Source: Hymenopellis radicata
Taxonomy: Eukaryota; Basidiomycota; Agaricomycetes; Agaricales; Physalacriaceae
DNA length: 64,000 bases
Assembly (NCBI GenBank): GCA_015501595.1
Contig: JADNRX010000063.1
Coordinates: forward strand, 1-64,000
Direction: 5' to 3'
The position numbers were made by a program, and so were the translations under genes. The first letter of the stretch is position 1, and each line of letters starts with the position of its first letter. The notes beneath the pieces were generated by a model, which saw only the letters and a list, made by a program, of their open reading frames with translations, had not been told where the DNA came from and searched no databases. Shown here piece after piece: positions 47,049 through 58,267 of this stretch.

Positions 47049-47311
47049 ATGCAGCTGCAAATCCTCCGAGTGACTCTTTTCCTCGTTGCTTGTACGCTGT
47101 CGTCTTGCACTGCTGTTTTTTTTGCTGACGGAGATTTGATGCTGTATGTAGTGACAATGGTTCTACTTACAGAGGCCGTACCTGTTGCTGAAGATGCTGC
47201 CAACTCGGACGCGCCCATTGTAAGCACGGTTAACGTCGGGAGCATTGTACTGACTAACTTTCTTAGCTCGACATCGGTTGTATCAGTACGAGCCCCTCCT
47301 CCTGTTATTGA
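47049..47311 (+). CDS. Small secreted peptide A (51 residues)
   Basis: Three exons: 47049-47114, 47175-47219 and 47267-47311. Exon 1 is a clean signal peptide (MQLQILRVTLFLVACTLSSC), exon 2 a short acidic Ala/Pro/Val segment (VPVAEDAANSDAPI), exon 3 a cysteine-containing tail ending IGCISTSPSSCY. Intron 1 is GT..AG with a long T run, intron 2 is GTAAGC..TTAG with a CTGACTAAC branch site, an excellent consensus. Without splicing a 95-residue frame is also open here, but intron 2 makes the spliced form preferable. No known family. Two relatives lie 1.7 and 3.1 kb downstream. It does not end in CaaX, so a basidiomycete mating pheromone is unlikely. Confidence 0.6.
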
Positions 47312-48425
47312 TACTACATACCCATTGGACTCGTAAGATTCAAATGTCTGCCTGCGGCACGTTACCAGTTTTAGTTCGTGCTAACAACATGCTCCTAGGA
47401 AGACCGCGCTCTCCGAGTCTTGGCATTTACCACGTCGTCGAATACCACACTCTCCTATTAACAAACGAAATGCTTCATTTGTCTTCTACCAGTTTGTTAT
47501 GGCCTGCTCCTCTTCCGCGCGTTTTCGTGACTCGCAGATAAGACTATCAGGCTTGAGGGTAACTCCCGACTGTGCGTATACGGGACTTCAAGAGCGCACT
47601 ACGCCTCCAGTCAAGTGTTGAACCCAAGCCGCCACTTCCATATCTCTGTTTTGACAACCAACAGTCACGGAGCACTTGTCGCCCTACTCTTACTCAGTAA
47701 GACAGTAGTAAGACTGTTCGATAACTTATCAAGCACCTAGTAAGCAGAAGGGAAAACACACATGCACGTGTCCGTGCCAAACCAACGCTGGGGACGACAT
47801 TTCCCATACAATTTGCTCACCGATTGCGCGACCGCTTCCCAAACTCACGCCCATATCTAGAGCTTCACTTGTACTCGGAACTTCGCGGTGCCAGTACGAC
47901 CCTGAGAGGTGATTGCCTCTCTGGGCGTTATCGTTGCGCACCCTGACGACATTTTGGCGCATTCCAAGATGCTTCTAGCTCTTGGTGCGGAATACTCTGC
48001 GTCTTGGGCATAGGTAAGTGTATGACGGTTGGGAGCTCAGCTCAAAATCGACGGCGATCTGGGCTTAAGCCTTAACGTCGCTACAAGTGCTCTCCATAGA
48101 ACGCTTTTTGATTTCTGACTGTCCATATATAGAAGTTCCTTTAATACCGTGTGTTCTTGGACCCGCAACTGCGATTGACACGGAGGACCTATGGCTTTCG
48201 CCGTGGACCCACAGACTTGCGGAAATCGCTGGTAATGACCTTGTCCAAGTAAGTGACGGCGGCATCAATTCCATATTACTTTCGTAACATGCTTACAAAC
48301 TCGCCTCCAGTCTCCCGACGCCCAAAAAGTGTTCGACGTTGGCTTTAAGTTGTGAGACCTTGTCGCTTCGTGGTGAATCACCCCTCAGTTACGTTTCAGC
48401 GTGTTCCAACTGATCTGAGTTCACC

Positions 48426-48659
48426 GAGAAATATTGCGCATCGTTGCGTGGCGCTGATTTTCCTTTTAGACTCACAGTGACGAACCTTAGCCATTGAGTT
48501 GGTGGAGAAATATTGCCCGTCGTTGTCAGGCGCTGATTTTCTTTTGGTGTTTCAGTGACGAACCTTAGCTATTGAGTTGGCGGAGAAATATTGCCCGCCG
48601 TTGTGAGCGCTGATTTTCTTTTGGACTTTCAGTGACGAACCTTAGCTGTTGAGTTAGCG
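48426..48659. repeat. Minisatellite B, 3 copies of about 75 bases
   Basis: Same repeat as in unit A, expanded to three copies: GAGAAATATTG at 48426, 48504 and 48582. Confidence 0.85.
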
Positions 48660-48766
48660 CAGGCGGAATCAACCTTGTAACATTGTAACATGAAGGGGCC
48701 CTTGAGAGTACTTAAGACCCGCGGACGGTTGTCTTTCCATATTCACGCCTTACTCGCTCCACAAAA

Positions 48767-49031
48767 ATGCAGCTGCAAATCCTCCGAGTGACTCTTTTCC
48801 TCGTTGCTTGTACGCTGTCGTCTTGCACTGCTGTTTTTTTTTTTGCTGACGGAGATTTGATGCTGTAGTGACAGTGGTTCTACTTACAGAGGCTGCACCT
48901 GTTGCTGAAGATGCTGCCAACTCGGATGCGCCCATTGTAAGCACGGTTAACATCGGGAGCATTGTACTGACTAGCTTTCTTAGCTCTCAGACCGTGATTG
49001 TCATCGGTTCGGCACGAACTCCTGTTTTTGA
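48767..49031 (+). CDS. Small secreted peptide B (52 residues)
   Basis: Copy of peptide gene A. Exons 48767-48832 (identical signal peptide), 48892-48936 and 48984-49031. Intron 1 has three more T and lacks four bases compared with A, which would wreck an unspliced reading but is harmless if the intron is removed; this supports splicing. Exon 3 diverges strongly: DCHRFGTNSCF instead of GCISTSPSSCY, keeping the two Cys and the C-[YF] end. So the tail evolves faster than the signal peptide and introns. Confidence 0.6.
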
Positions 49032-49764
49032 TACTACATACGCATTGGACTCGTAAGATTCAAATGTGCGCCTGGTCCACGTTACCAGTTTTAGTTCGTA
49101 CTAACATGCGCTCTTAGTAAGATCGCGCTCTCCGGGTCTTGGTATCTACTACTACCACGGCGTCGAATACCACACTCTAATGCTTCATTCGTCTTCTACC
49201 AGTTTGTTATGTCGCGCTTCTCTTCCGCGCGTTCTCGTGACTCGCAGATAAGACTATCAGCCTTGAGTGTGCCGTCAGACCCATCCCGATTCCCGACTGT
49301 GCGTATACGGGACTGCAAGAGCGCACTACGCCTCCAGTCAAGTGTTGAACCCAAGCCGCCCCTTCCATATCTCTGTTTTGACAACCAACAGTCACGGGGC
49401 ACTTGGCACCATACTCTTGCTCAGCGATAACTTATCAAACACCTAGGCAGAAGGGAAAAACACATATGCACGTGTCCGCGCCAAACCAACGCTGGGGACC
49501 ACATTTCCCATACAGGGCAGTAATTTGCTCACCGATTGCGCGACCGCTTCCCAAACTCACGCCCATATCTAGAGCTTCACTTGTACTCGGAACTTCGCGG
49601 TGCCAGTACGACCCTGAGAGGTGATTGCCTCTCTGGGCGTTATCGTTCCGCACCCTGACGACATTTTGGCGCGCATTCCAAGATGCTTTTTGCTTTTGGT
49701 GTGGAATACTCTGCGCCTTTGTGGCATAGGTAAGTGTAAGTGTATGACGGTTGGGAGCTCAGCT

Positions 49765-50150
49765 AGATGTCGACACGTTACCCTTCTCTCCAAGAGCTTG
49801 TGGCTCCAGGTGGGTCTGCGCCATTCAGTTCGCATGTCAAGTTGATGTTCTATGATGGCTGATGTCCCCGCTCCTTCTCGCCAACAACCATCTTGATGCC
49901 GACAGTCTATTTGCTGCTCCTTGTTCCCAATGTGGACGCTGCTTTCCAGCCTCACCCTGAATACAAGCGTTCGTCCAAATCTGGAAGCTAGCTTGTACGC
50001 ATTGAAAAAAAAGACTTGGATGTTATATAACAAGTCAATGGCCGCGGGGTACTCAGGCTGTTGTTTCAGAGAACAAGACTTCGCGTCTATTTCGCCCTAT
50101 CCCCACACTCCGCGCGCCTATTTTCCCGCCGCACGCGCATCGCGTTTGAA
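49765..50150. other. Sequence between the duplication and peptide gene C
   Basis: No gene seen. It ends in the putative promoter of peptide gene C. Confidence 0.3.
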
Positions 50151-50493
50151 ATGCGGTTGAGTGCTTTGTTTGTTGTGCTTGCTTCGCGTGTGTGATATTC
50201 CTCCGTCCTTTGTTTTCGTGGTTACTGAACTTGGTCTTTTGCAAATATATAGTGACGCTTAGTCGCGTAGCACGAGCTGCTCCTGTAGCCGTTCCCGTGG
50301 AGGATGTAGTTGTAAGTGTCCCAGTTCGCACTTCCCGCGTAAACGCTTATGTTCCCATTCCAGGCCCGGACAGGCTGCAGTGGAACCGGTGTATCAAGTT
50401 GTTACAGAGATGTGGAAACAGAGGAGCGATGTACGTCGCCTCGCTTTACGTGTATCTTCCTTGGTGCTGATCCTCTTCTCGCTCTCCTCAGAA
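50151..50493 (+). CDS. Small secreted peptide C (about 54 residues), diverged relative
   Basis: Four exons proposed: 50151-50187, 50253-50311, 50364-50430 and 50492-50493, the last supplying two bases of a stop codon. Signal peptide MRLSALFVVLASLTLSRVARA, then APVAVPVEDVV (compare VPVAEDAANSDAPI), then a tail TGCSGTGVSSCYRDVETEER. The position of the second intron, the VPV-E-D motif, and G-C...SSCY are shared with peptides A and B, although the DNA is otherwise unlike. The GTACGT donor at 50431 is strong. If the last intron is not used the frame runs to 50798, but that extension looks non-coding. Confidence 0.5.
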
Positions 50494-50919
50494 TCCTCCC
50501 ATACTCTCCTTGTCATTTTCGACATACCCACCCTTTCCACGCCATATTCATACCCTATCCCTGCGCATCCCATCTCCCATGCCATCATACTATTTGCTAC
50601 CCACCAAGTAGCCCTGTTAACATTATTGCACTATTTGATCCCGGCTACTTAAAAACGCCAGGACGTTGTATCTGTACCCTCTTCTTCGTATTCAACTTGT
50701 TGTCCTTCGTTCTATCGTTGTCTGTATCCTGTATCCTATGCATTAGACTCTTACTTGCCGGCGCGAGCGCTCTTGACAGCCGGTGTAACAGTCGTTAGTT
50801 AACACGGCATCGTGTAGTTGAACTCGTTCTGCCCATTTTTCTCAACCAAGCGCTGTTCGTGAACCAATGGTACATTTGTGAGTTACATACAACAGTTATG
50901 CTTTAGCTTGGATGTCCGG
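50494..50919. other. Flank between peptide gene C and DUG1
   Basis: Pyrimidine-rich; no gene seen. Confidence 0.3.
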
Positions 50920-52670
50920 TTACTGCTTGCGCACACTAGCTCCCAACTCATACAAATACGCTCCCATTAGTTTGGACTAGACAATCGTCAATCGCTGTGG
51001 CGGAGCACGAAAAATCAAAGCTCACCCCTTCAATAAAGTTGAACCTATCGAGTTTCTCGTTCGTTGAGCTATAAACAGCATCCCATCAATTCCGCACACA
51101 CTCATTGAAAGAGCCAAAAACGTACTGAGCACCATCATCGCCTCTGCCCATCGGCAAGAGTAAAACATTCCCACCCGTAGCTTCAGCAAAAGTCAATGCC
51201 ACCGGGATGGACCCGCCGTCGCGGGCCATGTCAGGCTCTACCCCGTAGACCTGGCGCATAGCCTCTTTCGCCGCCTCATAGTTCCAGTGGTATATGTCCG
51301 CAGCCCAAGGCTTTCCGCCGGGCATGTTCTCGATGGACATTGCGTTCTTGCTGCCCGACTTGGCGAACTCGGATTCGAGGTACGATGTGACGAGGGGCCG
51401 GACGTTGTCTGGGGTCTGTGGAGGGACCAGTCTACGGAAAGGTTCAGAATCATTACTTGGTACATCGAACATGCTACCGGACATACCTGAGACTGAACGA
51501 GCCAGTGACCTTGGCGGGGATAACAGTCTTCGCTACAGCACCGCCTTCAATACAGTGGAGTGACAAAGCCGGACAGCGCATGCGGCCCATGAGGACATCG
51601 ACTTTGTTTGGAGAGAGGGTAATCTTAGCACCGACAGCGGTCTCGATGTCTTCAATGCCGTAGTCGATGCGCTCATAGAACGCTTGTTCGTCGGCAGGAG
51701 GGCTGGGCACCATGTCCTCTATTCCGGGGATGAGGATGTTTCCTTTAGCGTCGACGAGTTTCGACATGAGCATGACGAGGTCTGTCATGGGCTCGTGGAT
51801 GGTGCGGCCGTACATGCCAGAGTGGAGATCCCAGGCGGGTCCGGATACGGTGACTTTGAAGTAAGAGATCCCGCGTAAGCCGTAGGTGAGGACGGGGGTG
51901 CGAGTGTTGAGCCAGTAGTTGTCGGACTGATTAGCGGATGGTCATCAACGGAATAAACGCGAAAGAGACGTGTCAGACTGACAATGCAGACACAGTCGAC
52001 ATCTTCGAACCAGCCACCCTTCTTGACTTCCCTCTCGACCAGTTCCTCGAGTCCGTCACTGCCGCTTTCCTCCATACCTTCAAAACAAAACTTGATGTTA
52101 ACCGGCAGCTCTTTATTATTCTCCGAATGCCATTGCAAGACATTGAGCCAACCGAGAAGAGGACCTTTGTCATCTGTAGATCCGCGGCCAAACAGTTGTC
52201 CATTAGGACTAACAGTCAATTTGAAAGGTTCTGTGGCCCAGCCATCGGAGAGATGAGCCTGGACGGAAGTAATTCGTATCAAGAGACGTCAAACAGGCAG
52301 TGGATACACACGGGCTGCACGTCAAAGTGAGCGTAGATTAAAACGGTCTTCTTGTTGATATCGTTACCGATCTTGCCCAGGACAGCTGGTGGCAGCGGGA
52401 GCTCTTGCCCACTCATGATATGCTTTCCGAGATCTACGAGCTTCGTCTCGACACCGTACGATTTGAGCTGAGCGTCTAGCCAGTGAGCCATCCTGAAGAC
52501 ATCATCGCGATGCTTAACATCGGCGCTAACACTGTTGTCCTCGTCTTCAGTGACTGATTGCGGACAGCGATGAGGACGAACCTTGGTATCGCTACTGCTT
52601 CGGCCAAACGTTGGATGAACGACTCTGCATTGTCGTCGATGAACTTGAGGAATTCTGGAGGGGCAGGCAT
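50920..52670 (-). CDS. DUG1: Cys-Gly metallodipeptidase DUG1 (M20 family)
   Basis: Cytosolic zinc/manganese dipeptidase that cleaves Cys-Gly in glutathione turnover (CNDP2 type). Starts MPAPPEFLKFIDDNAESFIQ at 52670. What is seen: SVSADVKHRDDVFRMAHWL, TVLIYAHFDVQPA (metal-binding His-Asp), GRGSTDDKGPLLGWL (bridging Asp), FEGMEESGSDG (catalytic and metal Glu), WDLHSGMYGRTIHEPMTDL, RDGGSIPVALTF and NEKLDRFNFIEG with the last metal-side residues. Small terminal exons give STNEKLDRFNFIEG and SKLMGAYLYELGASVRKQ, ending at 50920, well beyond the open frame that stops at 51086. All motifs for activity are kept. Confidence 0.88.
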
Positions 52671-53936
52671 GATGGACGGGGGATATTCGCCATTGGGTCC
52701 AATGTTAACCTTAAAGAAAGAAATTGCAATGTCACACGGGCGGCCTGAGATGGCCTTTGGTGAGCCACACGACGTCGACTTAATGACAAGAGGACCTGAA
52801 AATGGTGAGATACTGTGTCCGCTCGGCGCGGTCTGTCTTCCTTCATCTCATTGAGTCTGAGTAAGTCGGCCGTCACCTCGTCCATCTCGTAAAAATTTGA
52901 TTGGTCGGGCTTCTGATTCACAGATTGCTTCGTATACAACACTAACCAATCTAAGGAGTAGAATATTGGGCCTTCATCGACATCAACCTGTCTTTGAAAA
53001 GTGAGTTCGTGGAGTCGGTAGTGATTTACAGGATGTGGGTCCGGGCGGAAAGTAACGACAGACGTGAATTATCATGTCGTTGGTAGAACCGAAGACGCCA
53101 TGGCCAGAAAGCAGCGAAGCAGAAGAGAAGAGCAGCTTCCTCGTCCCTGACGTCGGTGACGCGTGGGATCATAATTGAATGTCCGTCGTCCGAATTAGGG
53201 CACAGAACGGGGTAACCTTTCGATCGTCGATCGATCCTAATTTTGGATCGCATGGACTTGGCATGGACTAACACCGACATCGTACTACTAGCGATAAGCA
53301 GCAGCGGTCGATGGCAGTGGCCGTTATGGTCCGTTTTATAGGTCCAGCGGCACGTTTTTGCACGACATAACACTGCTATTTCTCTTTAGTTGATCATCTC
53401 TTGAAACTAAGTTTGAACTGTGAAAGCAGCGCGCCACATTGGATTGAATAAAAGCAAAATTTCATTACCTTTCATTGATGATTCCAGTGCCTGTTGTTTA
53501 CCTGCTCCACATGGAGGCTTGAGCTTCCCAAGTTACTTGACTCGACCTTGCCTTGATACGCCAGACGTTGAACGTTGAGTGATGGTTGATATGGTTCCTG
53601 ACACCGGGTAGTAGGTCAGGACGGAGACGGAGAACGGAAGCAAAATTAAACTTGTTCACGACGGCTTGTTGCACCGTGTTATCAGCGTGTAAAGCAGCCG
53701 CTAGTCCATCGGTAGGTTGTTGTGCAGTCCTACTCATGGACGGATTAGCTGGATCTCCGCTCTGTATCGCTGTTTATCGGCTACTATGTGGTTATCGGCT
53801 TCAAGTTGAGGTTGATCGGGAGCCGCCACGAAGCCTGAAGTGAGCCACGGATGGATGACGCGTAAAGTGACGATTATGCGGCGGATCCATTAAAATTCGA
53901 AAATTTCGCACGGTTATCTCGTTCCCTCCTGCCACC
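52671..53936. other. Region upstream of DUG1 and KRE6-like gene
   Basis: A minus-strand stretch (53280-52600) holds protein-like pieces (MSVLVHAKSMRSK, EEAALLFCFAAFWPWRL, FYEMDEVTADLLRLNEMK) with a possible membrane segment, perhaps a small hypothetical gene overlapping the DUG1 leader. I could not assemble a clean set of exons. The rest (53400-53936) is promoter sequence; the GH16 start has a strong GCCACCATG context. Confidence 0.3.
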
Positions 53937-55866
53937 ATGTCTGCTGAAGACCTGCCACCGCCCCGCCCTTTCTTTATCGCAGGCGATAGAGGCAGTTTTT
54001 CCAGCATTGAGAGCGGCTCTGACTCGGATTCACCTGTTCCTTCACAGCGACGAGCTACGCGACGGGCGAGGCGTGCATCTGCAGACTGGAATCCCTCGTC
54101 CTTGTATTCCGATATTCCACCCACCCCCACCTCGGCGACTCCCTTGAATCTCCTTCCGCGTCCCCCACCATCTTCCTTTATCTTTCCTTTCCAGAGTCAC
54201 CCCGGAAATCCTGATCCGGGAACGGCTGTTCCTGGCCATTCCCGGCGGAGTTCTGTCGACAGTCTGCAGAGCCCGTATCAAACATTCAGTCAGTCTAGCC
54301 ATCCTGAACCTCAGTCACAGCCTCCTTCTGTTGACGCTCATTATCCCACTGTGACTCGCAATCATGGAGCCATTCCCAGGGTGTCCTCTACCTCCACCTT
54401 CCGTGCCCCATTTCTATCGCCTGCTTCTCGGCCCTCGTCCAGTCTTTGGAGCCCTCCATCCTATCCCTTCCTCAGTGGCGCTGGTCCAGACTCACCGTCG
54501 GGTTCATCAACAGCGCTCGCCCTCAGCCTTGCCAAAAGCAAACCGCCAGGTCCAAGTACTAAGATTCCCGGCAAACTCACCAAAGAAGATAAGCCATGGA
54601 TGGTCAAAAAGGCCGGGAAAGAGCGTGCCGCCTGGTGGATCACCGTCTTGTGCTTCTTCCTCGGTGTTGGGGGAGCTGCTGTCCTGGTCTGGCAGGGCAT
54701 TGCTGATGTCGAGTTGCTGAGCGACAGCGATCTTTGTTCAGTTCTTGACGAAGATTGGAGCAATGGCATATCGGACGATAATTGGGCCCGAGACGTACAG
54801 CTTGGAGGCTTTGGGTATGCTTTAATCCTACCCCGACGTACCCACGCTCACCTTTTATCCCCAGTAACGGCGAGTTCCAGATCTGCACAGCCGACTCCAA
54901 GAACTCGTACATTAACAACAACCAGCTTTACATCATGCCGACTCTCACCTCTGACGATATTGGTCAAGATTCGGTCTTGGACGGCTATACGTACAAAGTC
55001 GACTCTTGCAGCACCAACAACGCGTCGGCCTGTACAGCCAAGTCATCCAAGAGCGGGCACACCGTTATCAACCCCGTCATGAGCGCCCGCCTCTCCACGA
55101 AAGGCAAACACACAATAAAATTCGGGAAGGTCGAAGTCAAAGCAAAGCTTCCCCGCGGTGATTGGCTCTGGCCGGCTATCTGGATGCTTCCTCAAGATGA
55201 TTCCGTCTACGGCAGGTGGCCGATAGGAGGCGAGATAGATATCATGGAGGCGCGAGGCAACGGTCCCGATTACGGTGCTCAAGGCTACAACTTCGTTCGA
55301 GCTTCGCTGAATTACGGACCCATGGCTAGTCTCATCACCAAAATCTATGGATGGTGGCAGGTGAAGCGTGGTGGCTATAACGAAGGCTTCCATACGTACA
55401 CTCTAGAGTGGAGCAAGGATTGGATGAGGATATACGTCGACAGCCGTCTGCACGCTATGATTGACCTTGACGTGAAGAAGGAGAAGCAGAGCTTTTTCGA
55501 ACGAGGCAATTACCCGGAGACAGCGCAGAATGGGAGTACGGAAGTGGTGGTGCCCAATCCTTGGCAGTCCGGGAGCTGGATGGCCCCGTACGATCAGGAC
55601 TTTTACCTGATCATTAATCTAGCGGCGGGTGGGACGAGTGGCTGGTTCCCCGATGGCGTAGGAGACAAGCCGTGGCACGATGGCTCATCGTCCGCTATGT
55701 ACGATTTTGCGAACAAGCAGGATACGTGGAGCGCGACATGGCCAACGAATCCGGATGACAGAGCTTTCCGAATGTGAGTTCGAGCTTGTTCGATTTGCGT
55801 CGCGTACTGATGCATTCACTCAGCGACTCCGTCAAGATGTGGAAGCTAAAAGATGGATCGTGTTAA
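53937..55866 (+). CDS. KRE6/SKN1-like beta-glucan synthesis protein (GH16, type II membrane)
   Basis: Secretory-pathway type II membrane protein needed for beta-1,6-glucan of the wall. Three exons, with introns at about 54815-54867 and 55773-55825. A cytosolic Pro/Ser-rich N-terminus of 230 residues, one membrane span (AAWWITVLCFFLGVGGAAVL), a short SDLCSVLDEDWSNG linker, then the GH16-type jelly roll: FGKVEVKAKLPRGDWLWPAIW, the catalytic motif GGEIDIMEARGN (E-x-D-x-x-E), GFHTYTLEWSKDWMRIYVD, DQDFYLIINLAAGG and GYFPDG-like GWFPDG. The last exon gives IDSVKMWKLKDGSC. Length and layout match the KRE6/SKN1 family in Agaricomycetes, which is usually multi-copy. Frame is intact. Confidence 0.9.
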
Positions 55867-56872
55867 GATTATCACTCTCGCTAACGTTTGTTGTTGTTTT
55901 TGCTTTCTGGTATACCCGATGTGCTCCGTTTCATATCCACACCCCCATTTTAAAACTTTGGACTGACTCATTGAACATTTTTATATAAGTACTTTTCGTA
56001 GCTACGTGTAACTGAATTTATAGATGCTCCTCATACATGTATTCAAGGTATACATTTTACTATATAACATTGACAACTTCATCCGAAAACATAGAATTTC
56101 TTCTGTTCGAACTATTGTGTTCGTCCTAGAACCAGGAAGGGCATGTGATTGCCACCTTGTAACAGTCAAGTCTGCATGCCCAGGGAAACTCCAGGCGGTG
56201 CGCCGTTGGACCCTCAAATTCGCCTCCTTGGACGATACGGCTCTGGGCAAAAATCAACAAAGAAGTCACGCCACGTGTTTACGTGTCACGCCCTTCTTCA
56301 ATTAACCGCTCATTTCGCCTCCGCGGGGTCATACAAACGGCGATTGAAAGCAGCCTATAGCCCTAGTCAAACAAAATTAAACCGCTGGACACAATATGGG
56401 AAGGGTTTCCCACTGACTGTACATCAGCCGTCGCAGCTACCCCGAGGCATCATGTACAAGAATGTGAGCCTCCTCGAGGAGTCTTTTCTGGGTTGCGATG
56501 CGACGATCTACTCGGCCCGTGGTCGGACGAGTGATGGGCATGGCTAAAGTGTGGGCCGTTACTTTCGTACTGAGTCTAGTCTCGCGGCGAGAATGCTATT
56601 GAAATGGACGTCGAATAGAGCAAAGTGACGCGTGATCGTAATCGTGATCGCGCCTACGCACAGCGTACAAGCGGCAGCCAACATTCGATGAGTTGTCCTG
56701 TTGATACGTCAACGATCAATATCACTATCGCCAGCAAAGAGTGAGGCCGAGAAAACGGGCTGTACAAGGTGGTGGGAGTTCCGTTTGAACTTTAGATTCC
56801 AATCTTGGTGCCTGCACCGCACGAATCAGAAAGACGGCATACGTGTACAGCGAATACATTGCGCGTTCCAGT
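55867..56872. other. 1-kb intergenic stretch
   Basis: A/T-rich 3' flank of the GH16 gene, then unassigned sequence with short frames only. No gene seen. Confidence 0.4.
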
Positions 56873-58225
56873 CTACCAATCGACTCTTCCGTACGGTTCC
56901 TCCAGAACCGGAGGACACGCAACCTTCATCGTTAGGACCTCTTTCTTCACGTCGTCGCTCAAGCCCTCGAATGGGAATCCCCTACCTACAGAAACTTCAT
57001 CGAAACGTCTCTCACGCAGCATTTCCACCACATCCCCTTCATCGACCGCATGATTCCACACCAAGTGGAGTGACTTCAGATTGGGAAGAAATGCCGCATC
57101 CCTCATATGAAGGATGAATGCTGGAGAAAGGGAGTAATTCGGGGCGATAGTCTCGAACTTGGGTTCCTGGATAATGAGGACGTGCAGTGTTCCATGTAGC
57201 GGCTGTAACAACTCGAGCAGGCCGGCGGTACGGATGGGAATGCCTACCAGACGCAGCGTCTCGAGGGAAGAGCCTTCTACGAAACGAATGAGTCCCTGCC
57301 CGGGATTGAAGTGATACTGAACATCAGGGTACATGTAGACGAAGCTCAGCTCCTTCAAGGTCGGGATGGTGCATATGGTGCGGTTGAACGATTCAAGAAG
57401 ATGCCCCTGTATGATGTAGTACATGTAAAGTGTGAAGGAGGTGAGGTGATTCAACCCGTGAAGTGTGCGCTGCAGCCTACTGGATTCGCCATGTCGGTCG
57501 CCAATGATGCAGATCGCTTCAATGTTGGGGAAGGTCGAGGCAAGTTCATTAAAAAGACACCCCATGTATTGTCGCACCCGACGCGTCCACAAGCTCCTAG
57601 ACCCAGAAACGCTGCTTGAGACGTCGATCGGTACTTGCATGTGGATTCGTCGTATGTTGGGAGCATCTGATAGGACGGCATCAAGAATGGAAGACCCAGA
57701 CCACTTCCACGCATAAAGGCCTATATTCTTCAATACCGGCAGTGCGGTGTCCTGTAGCAAAGAAAGAATGAGCTCGTCGGGATATCCGCCTTCACCGCCC
57801 ACACCGCCATGAAACTCAATGTCTCTACAGCGATGGAGTTCAGATCTGATGAGCGGAAAGCTCGCCGACAGAGTCACTGGCTGAAATCGGTCTGGTTGCG
57901 GCCGCCTAGGAAAGACAAGCGCCATGGAGGACACAGAAAAGATGACAGTAATCTCCACCGCAGCAGAAAGCCGAAGATAGTGGGCGGTAATATCGCTCTC
58001 GATGCGACGGACGTACCACCGGGAGCGGCCGTGAGTTATCTGCAGCGATACGGGGAGTACAATGTCAGACCATAGTTTGGGGTTGGCATGCGCGACCTTG
58101 CGCAGGAAAGAGGAGATGTGGGTCAAGTTGAGAGGAAATGCAAGAAACGGAGATCGGCGATGATAGTTGAGACAATGTTCAAAGACTTCGTCCCAGATAT
58201 CGGTTGGGATGGTAGATGGAATCAT
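56873..58225 (-). CDS. F-box protein with leucine-rich C-terminal region
   Basis: About 450 residues in one exon. The N-terminus (IPTDIWDEVFEHCLNYHRRS, HISSFLRKVAHANPKLWSDI) is the F-box-like helix set that would bind SKP1 in an SCF ubiquitin ligase, with the LW-S/D-I end typical of Agaricomycete families. The rest has diverged leucine-rich strands (LPVLKNIGLYAW, APNIRRIHMQVP, LTSFTLYMYY, LKELSFVYMYP, LETLRLVGIPI, LKSLHLVWNHA) for substrate binding. Such genes are hugely expanded in mushrooms and mostly without known substrate. The start was set at ATG 58225, where MIPSTIPTDIW begins; no ATG exists further upstream in frame near 58267. The lack of introns is unusual next to its neighbours. 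Confidence 0.75.
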   Translation of the reverse strand: MIPSTIPTDIWDEVFEHCLNYHRRSPFLAFPLNLTHISSFLRKVAHANPKLWSDIVLPVSLQITHGRSRWYVRRIESDITAHYLRLSAAVEITVIFSVSSMALVFPRRPQPDRFQPVTLSASFPLIRSELHRCRDIEFHGGVGGEGGYPDELILSLLQDTALPVLKNIGLYAWKWSGSSILDAVLSDAPNIRRIHMQVPIDVSSSVSGSRSLWTRRVRQYMGCLFNELASTFPNIEAICIIGDRHGESSRLQRTLHGLNHLTSFTLYMYYIIQGHLLESFNRTICTIPTLKELSFVYMYPDVQYHFNPGQGLIRFVEGSSLETLRLVGIPIRTAGLLELLQPLHGTLHVLIIQEPKFETIAPNYSLSPAFILHMRDAAFLPNLKSLHLVWNHAVDEGDVVEMLRERRFDEVSVGRGFPFEGLSDDVKKEVLTMKVACPPVLEEPYGRVDW

Positions 58226-58267
58226 TGTTATGTCGAGGTGGATGTCTCGGAACCTTCGGAGTTTCAA

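Larger units (their letters stand above)
46380..48042. repeat. Tandem duplication unit A (1663 bases)
   Basis: Starts CAAAATAGACGGCGATCTGG and ends just before the matching CAAAATCGACGGCGATCTGG of unit B, at an offset of 1663. The copies stay alike across nearly the whole length, with point changes and small indels. Unit A contains a two-copy minisatellite, a promoter, and a three-exon small secreted-peptide gene. Confidence 0.9.
48043..49764. repeat. Tandem duplication unit B (1722 bases)
   Basis: Direct copy of unit A, longer by about 60 bases mainly because its minisatellite has a third copy. Both units end in TATGACGGTTGGGAGCTCAG; after that the sequence becomes unrelated. Confidence 0.9.

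Noticed and set aside
47036..47245. Minus-strand frames opposite the small peptide genes
   Set aside because: Signal peptide, splice sites and comparison of copies all support the plus strand.
47267..47311. Peptide A as a mating-pheromone precursor
   Set aside because: It ends in SSCY, not a CaaX box, and has a signal peptide, which basidiomycete pheromone precursors lack.
47049..47336. Unspliced 95-residue form of peptide A
   Set aside because: The same reading is destroyed in copy B by changes that fall only within the proposed intron.
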